Source: Alteromonadales bacterium alter-6D02
GTDB taxonomy: Bacteria > Pseudomonadota > Gammaproteobacteria > Enterobacterales > Psychrobiaceae
Length of the DNA: 64,000 bases
Direction: 5' to 3'
Assembly (NCBI GenBank): GCA_002835545.1
Contig: PIZK01000038.1
Span: 1 to 64,000 of the forward strand
This document shows positions 8,915 to 16,109 of the stretch, in pieces. Numbering within the stretch: the stretch's first letter is position 1; each line of letters starts with the position of its first letter. Position numbers and translations under genes: made by a program. The notes beneath the pieces are model-generated. The model ran no database searches and was not told the DNA's origin. It worked only from the letters and a program-made list of their open reading frames with translations.

Positions 8915-9628
8915 TTATGCACTCACTTCAATCGGTGCATTATCCATGGTGGGTGCATAGATACTGTGATCGGTGATTTGTCCATCAATGACTTGCACAT
9001 TACGGCCAACGGCGCGGGCTTGATCTGGGTCGTGAGTTACCATCACGATCGTACTGCCTTGTTGATTTAAAGTATGCAGTAAGTCCATCACTTGTCTTGC
9101 CATTAAGGAGTCAAGGTTACCAGTGGGCTCATCGGCTAATAATATCTTTGGTTCGCCTGCTAATGCTCTGGCAATAGCGACACGCTGTTGTTGACCTCCA
9201 GATAATTGGCTTGGTAAATAGTTAGCACGACTGGCTAAACCAACTTGCTCAAGGGATTGTTCGATACGGCGTTTGCGCTCAGCGGCATTAAACCCTCGAT
9301 AGCGCAACGGCATATCAATGTTATCAAATAAGCTAAAGTCGGGAATAAGGTTGTAGTTTTGAAAAATAAAGCCAATTTTCTCGTTACGCAGTCTCGATAG
9401 CTCGTTATCGCTAAGCCCTTGAATGTTTACGCCATCAAGTTCGTAACTGCCTTGGTCAAAATTATCGAGTAACCCAGCGACATTTAAAAAGGTTGATTTA
9501 CCCGAGCCTGAGGGACCTGTCACAGCGACAAACTCTCCTGCGTTTACCTCTAAACTAAAATCGCGTAGGGCATGAGTTTGAATGGTGTCACTGCGGTAAA
9601 TTCGGCTGATTTTTTTCATGTGTAACAT
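8915..9628 (-). CDS. ABC transporter ATP-binding protein (MacB/LolD type)
   Basis: A 237-residue ATPase with every expected motif: Walker A GPSGSGKST, Q-loop FIFQNYNL, signature LSGGQQQR, Walker B ILLADEPTG and the switch His in VTHDP. It belongs to the MacB/LolD/FtsE clade, which pairs with FtsX-type permeases like the two encoded after it. It has no fused membrane part, unlike E. coli MacB. It follows the adaptor gene by 53 bases in the same operon. Confidence 0.93.
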   Translation of the reverse strand: MLHMKKISRIYRSDTIQTHALRDFSLEVNAGEFVAVTGPSGSGKSTFLNVAGLLDNFDQGSYELDGVNIQGLSDNELSRLRNEKIGFIFQNYNLIPDFSLFDNIDMPLRYRGFNAAERKRRIEQSLEQVGLASRANYLPSQLSGGQQQRVAIARALAGEPKILLADEPTGNLDSLMARQVMDLLHTLNQQGSTIVMVTHDPDQARAVGRNVQVIDGQITDHSIYAPTMDNAPIEVSA

Positions 9629-9681
9629 AGTTGTTTATTCCTAATAAAGGTTGTGGCTTAGCGCGGACTAAGCCACATAGA

Positions 9682-10956
9682 TTAGTTGTTTAATTTAATT
9701 GTTGAGGCTAAGTTGAAATCGCTATAATCGGAGATGATAATTTTATCTCCAACATTTAAACCGCCAGTTATTTCTATGTATTCAACACTTTGAGAGCCTG
9801 TGCTGATTGGTGTGCGCAATGCCTTATCTTCGTTAATGACATAGGCTGCCTGACCTGCTGATGATTTTAAAAATGCACCTCGTTTGACCATTAACACATT
9901 CTCTTTTTTCTCAAATTCGATTCTTGCGTTCATGCGTTGATTTTGGCGTAGGGTTTTGGCGTCATTGGCATTAACTGACACACGAACCATGACTTGGTTG
10001 TTCTTTATCTCTGGCGAGACGGAAATGACTTTTCCTACTAGCTCTTTCCCTGCTATCTTCATGTTAACGATTAAGCCAAGACCAAGGTCGTCAGCATAAA
10101 ACTCTGGCACATTGAGTTCAGCTTCGTACTGGCTTAAATCGACCACGGTCATAATCGGGTGAGCGTCTGACACTCTTTCTTTTTGTTGCACTAACCAATT
10201 GCCGACAATGCCAGTCACGGGAGCGCGTATATTCAGTTGTTGCTGTCTGCGTTCTAGCTCTTTAACGATCAGTTGTTGGTTATTTACTGAAAATTGACGG
10301 GTTTTGTTCTCAAATTCTAAGCGTTTTTTAGCGAGCTCAACGCGCTTTTTAGCATGTTGATAGTAGAGCTTTGCCTCGGTCTTTTCATCTTGGGTCGTCA
10401 CTAAATCAATTTCACTGATCACTTGTTGCTTAAAAGACAGTTCTGCACGTTTTAATTCTCTAATACTGGCATTGAGTCTTAACTGAGCAGTATCTAAGCC
10501 TCTTTCAAGATCTAATTGGGCTTCGCTATCTTGAAGTGCGCCACGGCTGGCTTCTATTTTTAATCTCGCTAGAGTTGATTGTTCTTGGGCAAGGAGTGAG
10601 CTTAATTCTGGGCTAGCTAAGGTCGCAATAATATCACCCGCTAAGACATTGTCTCCGGGTTTAGCATGCATGGTGATTTGTCCCGGCTCTGAACTATAAA
10701 CTTGAGGCGCGTTAGCGGCAACCAACTTTCCTGATACGGCGATATCGCGAATTAGGGTGCCTTTGGTCACGCTTGCCGTTAGTAATGATTGGTTATCAAA
10801 CGCTGATACACCATTAACCCACTGACTTAATGTTGGTTGGCTGAACCAGATAAGTAAACAGGCGAAAGGTAAAATTAGCGCATACTTTTTCCAGCGTTGT
10901 GTTGTGGTGATCTCAATTGCTTCATCCTGTCCACTTGTTCCATTAATCATCGTCAT
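9682..10956 (-). CDS. Periplasmic adaptor (HlyD/MacA-like membrane fusion protein)
   Basis: A 424-residue inner-membrane-anchored adaptor. A hydrophobic segment is near residues 25-45. A split biotinyl-lipoyl domain follows (SSEPGQITMHAKPGDNVLAG, later RAPVTGIVGNWL) around a long coiled-coil hairpin (about 115-235), then beta-barrel and membrane-proximal domains. It is the first gene of the operon, just downstream of the sigma-54 promoter. It should link the ABC permeases to an outer-membrane channel. No TolC homologue is encoded here. Confidence 0.88.
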   Translation of the reverse strand: MTMINGTSGQDEAIEITTTQRWKKYALILPFACLLIWFSQPTLSQWVNGVSAFDNQSLLTASVTKGTLIRDIAVSGKLVAANAPQVYSSEPGQITMHAKPGDNVLAGDIIATLASPELSSLLAQEQSTLARLKIEASRGALQDSEAQLDLERGLDTAQLRLNASIRELKRAELSFKQQVISEIDLVTTQDEKTEAKLYYQHAKKRVELAKKRLEFENKTRQFSVNNQQLIVKELERRQQQLNIRAPVTGIVGNWLVQQKERVSDAHPIMTVVDLSQYEAELNVPEFYADDLGLGLIVNMKIAGKELVGKVISVSPEIKNNQVMVRVSVNANDAKTLRQNQRMNARIEFEKKENVLMVKRGAFLKSSAGQAAYVINEDKALRTPISTGSQSVEYIEITGGLNVGDKIIISDYSDFNLASTIKLNN

Positions 10957-10987
10957 TGCTCATTATTGTTGTTTACTAACCAGTGAT

Positions 10988-11003
10988 TGCAGCTAGCATG
11001 CCA
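10988..11003 (-). promoter_or_regulatory. Sigma-54 (-24/-12) promoter of the efflux operon
   Basis: On the minus strand the sequence is TGGCATGCTAGCTGCA. It matches the RpoN consensus TGGCACRNNNNTTGCW at all but two positions, with GG and GC at the required 12-base spacing. It lies about 30 bases before the adaptor's ATG. The operon encodes its own sigma-54 activator, which strengthens the call. Confidence 0.8.
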
Positions 11004-11076
11004 AAATATTAATTTGTTGTAAGTTGTTGTATTTAAGTTGTTTAATTCGTTCTTCTTTAGGTGTTGTTAAAAGAGA

Positions 11077-11138
11077 AGTGTCCGTTCGGACACTATTTAC
11101 TGTCCGCGAGTGTCCGAACTGTTCGGTGTGGACACTCG
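11077..11138. promoter_or_regulatory. Inverted-repeat cluster, probable activator (enhancer) binding sites
   Basis: AGTGTCCG-TT-CGGACACT (11077-11094) is a near-perfect palindrome. A second repeat has arms CGAGTGTCC (11107-11115) and GGACACTCG (11130-11138) around an inner CCGAA-CTG-TTCGG. Another TGTCCG half-site lies at 11101-11106. These sites are 75-150 bases upstream of the sigma-54 promoter, normal for enhancer sites. Binding by the 5053-6354 regulator is inferred. Confidence 0.7.
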
Positions 11139-11350
11139 GGGTGAACAACCAAATTTCGAGTGTTTAGACCATCAAAAAAATATCAGGTATCTCGTGGTTA
11201 ACATTATTTTTACTGAGCATTCTTTAGTGCTGTATGTGTTGGTTGGGAGCGGAAAAAATGTGATTGCGAGTGTGAGTCTTGAAGACGTCGTTGGTGAGTG
11301 CGTCAATAAATAATAAATTTTAAGGCGTGCCGCCAACCGGAACTTCTTTC

Positions 11351-12220
11351 CTAATTCAGCCCCAAATGACGAAACCAGCCGTAAAGCGTTTTCACTAATA
11401 GCTCGTCGTTGTGTGAGCTGACTAATTCTGTTTGTCGGTAGTCTGGATGACGGTTTTTATTACTAAATAGCTTGCGTTGTCTCATTGTTTCAAGAGTTGT
11501 AGGCCGCTCAATTTGATAAACATCCAGCACGGGAATATTAAGTTTGGTGATTTGGTTGGCTAATTTTTGTTGTGTTGTTGCTAGCTCATCATTGGTCAAT
11601 GTTGCGAAAGCTACATGCGCATCAAGTATAACAATACCACTTGGTGGGCGAAGGTGTTTACTGCTTAGTGCTTTTGTTAAGTAAGCGATTTGACGGCCTT
11701 GAATAATCAGTACGGAGTGTTTTGATATTTGCCCTGCGGTGTTTAACGCGGAATTAAGGCGGCTAATCAGTTCTAGGGTGTAAGGGTTGTTGGTCTCACT
11801 TGAATTGGCTTGAGGATCAGAGGCCGCTTCTGCCGCATTGGCTCCTGTCTCTTCTGATGAGGGGGAAACTTCATTTAGTAAATGAGCACTGGGCGGCATA
11901 ATTGATAAGGTCATCCAGCCTTTTTCTGTTAGCCCTGTACGTAAATTCTCAATTAACTCAGGATTGTTAAGCGGGGTTGTCATATCGCTTAAAATGATGG
12001 CAACGCCGTGGCGAGTTGCTGCCATGTAGTCGCGCTGAAGAACTAAAAACTTGCCGCTAGCACTGTCAAACCATTTTACTTCAGCGGGTGGGAAGTGTTG
12101 TGCTAGTAGTTGCTCACTGACTGATTTTTTCGCTTGTGCCTGTTCTTCCTCTTGAGCAAAGCCGCAGGTTGATAGCGTTAGCATTGCGCAAACAGCCACA
12201 AACTTACTTAACTTCCACAT
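11351..12220 (-). CDS. DUF3530 family secreted protein (alpha/beta-hydrolase-like)
   Basis: From the ATG at 12220 the protein is 289 residues with a signal peptide (MWKLSKFVAVCAMLTLSTCG then FAQ). It fits the DUF3530 family: a PPAEVKWF segment near the start, an ATRHGVAIILSDMTTP strand, and HSVLIIQGRQIAYLTKAL where related hydrolases have a nucleophile elbow. A low-complexity Ala/Ser/Glu linker lies in the middle. An upstream TTG in the same frame at 12250 has no ribosome site, so the ATG is preferred. The family's activity is unknown. Confidence 0.75.
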   Translation of the reverse strand: MWKLSKFVAVCAMLTLSTCGFAQEEEQAQAKKSVSEQLLAQHFPPAEVKWFDSASGKFLVLQRDYMAATRHGVAIILSDMTTPLNNPELIENLRTGLTEKGWMTLSIMPPSAHLLNEVSPSSEETGANAAEAASDPQANSSETNNPYTLELISRLNSALNTAGQISKHSVLIIQGRQIAYLTKALSSKHLRPPSGIVILDAHVAFATLTNDELATTQQKLANQITKLNIPVLDVYQIERPTTLETMRQRKLFSNKNRHPDYRQTELVSSHNDELLVKTLYGWFRHLGLN

Positions 12221-12335
12221 CGCGTTACTACCCAAACTAATCACCATCAATCGTTATCTGTTTTTATAAAAGCTTAAAGCAATTTATATTCCAATGCACT
12301 GGAATGTCAGTGAAGATAATTGATGGGTGACAATG

Positions 12336-13010
12336 TTAAGTTAACGAAACCCTTGGCTCAAAAGGGCTCGGCGCGGTAAACGTGATGCGTTCCTCAGTAC
12401 TTGGATGCTCGATGGTCAGTGTTAGTGCATGCAAGTCTAATCGTGGTGACATTGGCAGTGCGTCAGGACGGCCATAGAAGTCATCGCCAAGAATTGGATG
12501 GCCTATTTGTTGCATATGTACACGTAGCTGATGCGAGCGTCCGGTGACAGGCGTTAACTCGACTAGGGTTGAGTTTTCTTCTTTTGACAGTATTTGCCAA
12601 TGTGTTAATGAGGGCTTGCCATTCTCATGATCGACCATTTGTAATGGGCGGTTTGGCCAATCACAAATTAACGGTAAATCGACACTGCCACTGCTCTGTT
12701 CTGGGTGGCCTAGCACTCTGGCTAGGTATTTCTTTTCCGTGGTGCGCTGTTGAAACTGACGAGAAATATGACTTTGTGCCGCTTTATTTAATGCAAACAA
12801 CATCAGCCCTGAGGTGTCCATGTCGAGACGATGCACCACAAGTGCTGTTGGCAAGACGCGCATTAAGCGTAATGTTAGGCTATCACGATGGATTAGTTGA
12901 CGGCCAGGCACCGACAATAGGCCACTTGGTTTATTGAGAACCGCAATGTCATCGTCTTGATAGATAATATCAAGCCAAGGGCTTACTGGTGGGTTGTACA
13001 CAAATGTCAT
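12336..13010 (-). CDS. rluA: Dual-specificity RNA pseudouridine synthase RluA
   Basis: A 224-residue protein close to the length of E. coli RluA (219). The catalytic motif HRLDMDTSGLMLFA contains the nucleophilic Asp. NKPSGLLSVPG near the start and GRSHQLRVHMQQIGHPILGD near the end are typical of the RluA family. It has no S4 domain, which fits RluA rather than RluC or RluD. RluA modifies 23S rRNA U746 and tRNA U32. It is transcribed alone, divergently from motX. Confidence 0.88.
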   Translation of the reverse strand: MTFVYNPPVSPWLDIIYQDDDIAVLNKPSGLLSVPGRQLIHRDSLTLRLMRVLPTALVVHRLDMDTSGLMLFALNKAAQSHISRQFQQRTTEKKYLARVLGHPEQSSGSVDLPLICDWPNRPLQMVDHENGKPSLTHWQILSKEENSTLVELTPVTGRSHQLRVHMQQIGHPILGDDFYGRPDALPMSPRLDLHALTLTIEHPSTEERITFTAPSPFEPRVSLT

Positions 13011-13087
13011 AAGGTTCTCTGTCGTTTTTATAAAAGCGGGGCTATTGTAATGGTTTTAAGGTTAAAGGCTAGATTAAAAGGTAGAAT

Positions 13088-13114
13088 TAAAGGCATAGCG
13101 CGTGCTGCCGATAG
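13088..13114 (+). promoter_or_regulatory. Sigma-28 (FliA) flagellar promoter of motX
   Basis: TAAA at 13088-13091 is followed after exactly 15 bases by GCCGATAG at 13107-13114, against the FliA consensus TAAA-N15-GCCGATAA. It lies about 50 bases before the motX ATG, as expected for a late flagellar gene. Confidence 0.8.
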
Positions 13115-13166
13115 ATTAAGTTAAGTCTATGTCATTCATAGGTAAGGTGTCGATAAGGTATAAACA

Positions 13167-13805
13167 ATGATCCATAATAAAATATATGTTGCGATAACCG
13201 CTTTGGTGTTGCTTTTTTGTAAGCCGAGTGAGGCGTTTGCACCTAATGAAGATGGCGTGATCCAGCTGTATTCCCAGCGTGAGCTGTTAGCGCTGATTGC
13301 TGAAAATACTCATTTACAGCGAGTTCGTGCGGATGATTGTCAGCTGGTGGAAGATATTAAAGCCCGTGCTGAAATCGTACAGCTGCCAAGCTACCAGTTT
13401 CTTTATGGTGACATGTTAGCTTATGGTGTGTGTGTGAAGCGTGATGAAAAGTATGGCGTGTATATGATGGAGCAAAGTGCTCATCAGGGACTCGTTGAAG
13501 CGATTGAACAACTTGGCCGTTATTACCATATTGGTAAGTTTTTTCAGCCAAACACCAAGCGCGCACTCTATTATTTAACCGAAGCGGCGAGCTTGGGTAA
13601 TTTGAAAGCGCAAATACGCTTGGTGGAAATTTTAGCCGATGAGCAGGGTAGCCCAGTTGATTATGAGCGTGCTTATCACTGGTTATATAATTCAATTATT
13701 GCTGATGATGAGAAAAAGCAATATGTCACTGAGCTATTAACCAAACTGGCTCAGCTGATGCCGCCAAGTGTGATTGAACGTGCTCAGCGGCCGTTAATTA
13801 AATAG
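13167..13805 (+). CDS. motX: Sodium-type polar flagellar motor protein MotX
   Basis: A 212-residue periplasmic protein with an N-terminal signal peptide ending near SEAFA. The region LQRVRADDCQLVEDIKARAE, then YQFLYGDMLAYGVCVKRD, is the MotX signature as I recall it from Vibrio. Sel1-type repeats follow (QLGRYYHIGKFFQPNTKRAL, SLGNLKAQIRLVEIL). MotX with MotY forms the T ring that lets PomAB stators assemble around the sodium-driven polar motor. The sigma-28 promoter upstream supports the call. No other flagellar gene is in the window; motX often lies apart from the main cluster. Confidence 0.87.
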   Translation: MIHNKIYVAITALVLLFCKPSEAFAPNEDGVIQLYSQRELLALIAENTHLQRVRADDCQLVEDIKARAEIVQLPSYQFLYGDMLAYGVCVKRDEKYGVYMMEQSAHQGLVEAIEQLGRYYHIGKFFQPNTKRALYYLTEAASLGNLKAQIRLVEILADEQGSPVDYERAYHWLYNSIIADDEKKQYVTELLTKLAQLMPPSVIERAQRPLIK

Positions 13806-13821
13806 TGAAATAACATATACG

Positions 13822-13849
13822 ATGTAGCCTAACCATTGTTAGGCTACAT
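13822..13849. terminator. Terminator hairpin after motX, shared with the converging gene
   Basis: ATGTAGCCTAA (13822-13832) pairs perfectly with TTAGGCTACAT (13839-13849) around a 6-base loop between convergent genes. The T-rich tail is modest. Confidence 0.6.
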
Positions 13850-13859
13850 TATGTTTGGG

Positions 13860-15860
13860 TTATAGCCATAACCTGATAGATTTATCTTTAAATTGAATTG
13901 CGCTGTATAACCCCGCAAAATCACTGCCCAAGATCAGGTCACATTGCATAAAACCGTCATGAGGCAATAAAGCGACTTCAATTGGCTTATCCGAAACCAT
14001 CAATGGCATCTTATATTGACCTTGGTGTTGATCGTTTTCCCCTTTGCTCAACAACCGACTAAGATCTTGTGGTGTTATGCCATATCGCTCACGGTAGCGC
14101 CTGGTGATATAAGAATCTCGACTACCGCTATCAAGGCACAGATTCAAGCGTACGCCATTATCAAGTTGCTGGAATACGGGAAAACCATCACTAAAGAAAA
14201 ATGGCACACTGATGTCGGGCTCAGCTAAAGGCTCATTGTGGTGGCTTAAAATGGCGTGTTGTTGATACAAACTTGGCATAGCAACGACTTTTTCTTGCTG
14301 TTTGTCTTTTGCCCAGAGAACCCCTAACTCACTATGCTGGTTACAACGAATCAGTGTCTTGTGGGTACGCGCTAACGTAGCAACTTGCTGTGAACCCGTT
14401 AATCGGCACGATTGTTGTGCTAAAGGCCAAACATTTTGACTTGCACCACTGTCTGCTAGCCACTGACGTTGATTAATGAACCTACCTTCGTTATTTAAGA
14501 TATAGCGGGGATTGGGCTTGTGCCGAGTGTCTTTATTCAAGTGATTATTTTTTTGTTGTGCTAACAAAGTAATATCTTGTTGTAATGCTCGATATCGCTT
14601 TGAAAATCCCGTCGCGCTAGAGGGTAACTGACTCGGTAAGCTAAGGTGCGATTGGGCAACTTGATGTTGGTATAAGGTCAGGTAATCAATGATAAACCCG
14701 GTGCACGCTTTGGCTAATTGAGGTGAATAATCAAGTGTTTCGCAGTAAGAAAAAGCACGGTTGTATTCGATGCTCCCTCGTTTAATCTGGTCAATAAAGG
14801 TATAAAATTCATTTATTGTTGTGTTATGAGTTGGTGACGGTATTTGTGAAAAGTCGAAATCGAGTAATTGTAATTTGATCGCAAAAGCATCAACTAGCTG
14901 GTTTGGATTGCATTCGGGGATCGAACTAAATAATTCCGCCAAGGTATTCATGGGTTTATTAAGTTCCCATAATACATAAAAGTGGTACATGTTTAAGGCT
15001 GGCGATAAGGCTCTGCGGTGGCTCTCTTGAAGCGTAGCCCCTGTAACAGAGCGAAATGTCGATGGTGTTGCTGGGCTCCTTTGCTTCATTTGTTTAAAAA
15101 CAATAGGGGACTGGCAGCCTGCCCATACTTTTTTTTGAATTCGTATAGAGTCCTCACTGAGCGTAAGATTTCTTTTTGTTGGCGATCCAATAGTCACGTC
15201 GGTTAGTATGCTTTCTGTTATAGATTCGATAAGGTATGATTGGAATTCGTTGATTGTGTGCTCATCATCTATATTCCCCCTTGATGTTAATCGGTAGGGT
15301 AATGTTTTCGCGTGATGCAGTTCATGAAAGAGGGTGGGATAAAAATTATCAAAGATGTTGATATTAAATAACGTATCTTCATTAAACCCTGAGTCAATAC
15401 TTGCTTGGCGCAGTGGAGCATATTCGAGATGAGGAATGACCAAGTGAGCGCAAGGTTTGATTGAATGGTAGCGTAAAAATTGACTCGATTTCTCCACCAC
15501 CGACAAACACAGCGGCATATCATTAAAGAAAAAGGGCGCAAGTAGCGAGCTGTTAATTTGTTCCATTAGGCGAGGGTGATTTTTGCTAAAGCCTTCTTTG
15601 TATTTCGCAATATCGATTGGGCTGAGTTGACAGTCAAATTTGATATCCAGTGGTGTGAGTCCTGGAACATGGTGGCTTTGACAAAAATTTATTTCGTTTA
15701 ATTCTCCTGTGTACTCGCTGACAATGATAGGGTCTACGATGGGGGGGATTATTACTTTGTGGTGGCCAAAGCCATCTTTAGCAAAAGGGTCTAGCATGTT
15801 GCTACAGCCCGAGAGTAATACAACGAATAGAAAAGTTATAAATAGGTGCTTGTAAGTCAT
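13860..15860 (-). CDS. Large lipoprotein with HExxH motif and retropepsin-like C-terminal domain
   Basis: This 666-residue lipoprotein (lipobox LLSGC) matches no family I recognise as a whole. Near residue 178, LFHELHHAKTLPYR is a classical HExxH zinc-peptidase motif; a candidate third ligand lies in NEFQSYLIE about 30 residues on. A Gln/His-rich middle follows. The last 110 residues look like a clan AA (retropepsin-like) aspartic domain: LCLDSGSRDSYIT near 575 has a DSG triad, and LILGSDFAGLYSAIQF near 645 resembles the ILGxDF motif. Both parts are probably periplasmic. Activity of either is unproven. It has no obvious operon partner. Confidence 0.6.
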   Translation of the reverse strand: MTYKHLFITFLFVVLLSGCSNMLDPFAKDGFGHHKVIIPPIVDPIIVSEYTGELNEINFCQSHHVPGLTPLDIKFDCQLSPIDIAKYKEGFSKNHPRLMEQINSSLLAPFFFNDMPLCLSVVEKSSQFLRYHSIKPCAHLVIPHLEYAPLRQASIDSGFNEDTLFNINIFDNFYPTLFHELHHAKTLPYRLTSRGNIDDEHTINEFQSYLIESITESILTDVTIGSPTKRNLTLSEDSIRIQKKVWAGCQSPIVFKQMKQRSPATPSTFRSVTGATLQESHRRALSPALNMYHFYVLWELNKPMNTLAELFSSIPECNPNQLVDAFAIKLQLLDFDFSQIPSPTHNTTINEFYTFIDQIKRGSIEYNRAFSYCETLDYSPQLAKACTGFIIDYLTLYQHQVAQSHLSLPSQLPSSATGFSKRYRALQQDITLLAQQKNNHLNKDTRHKPNPRYILNNEGRFINQRQWLADSGASQNVWPLAQQSCRLTGSQQVATLARTHKTLIRCNQHSELGVLWAKDKQQEKVVAMPSLYQQHAILSHHNEPLAEPDISVPFFFSDGFPVFQQLDNGVRLNLCLDSGSRDSYITRRYRERYGITPQDLSRLLSKGENDQHQGQYKMPLMVSDKPIEVALLPHDGFMQCDLILGSDFAGLYSAIQFKDKSIRLWL

Positions 15861-16109
15861 CTTATTCCTTTATATTTATAAGCTTACTTCATTGTAAGCG
15901 AGAGTAATCTATAATATTTGAATCGAATTTCATAATCTTTTGTTGTATTTTTATTCGACTTTTTAGATTGTGTGTTGCTTTCGATGGGGGCTTGTAATGA
16001 GATTAATTTGTTCACTATTGGAGTTGCTATCAATCTAATGATTCATTTTTAGGCAGCGCGCTTTATCTCTGTTATACTAGCGGCAATTATTCAAATATGA
16101 CGCTTATTA

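Larger units (their letters stand above)
10957..11350. other. Regulatory region upstream of the efflux operon
   Basis: It holds the sigma-54 promoter and a cluster of inverted repeats annotated separately. A possible 67-codon frame on the + strand (GTG at 11110 to 11313) starts inside the inverted repeats, has no good ribosome site and resembles no family I know, so I do not call it a gene. Confidence 0.5.

Noticed and set aside
11110-11313. 67-codon reading frame on the + strand upstream of the efflux operon
   Set aside because: It starts with GTG inside the inverted-repeat cluster, has no good ribosome site and resembles no family.
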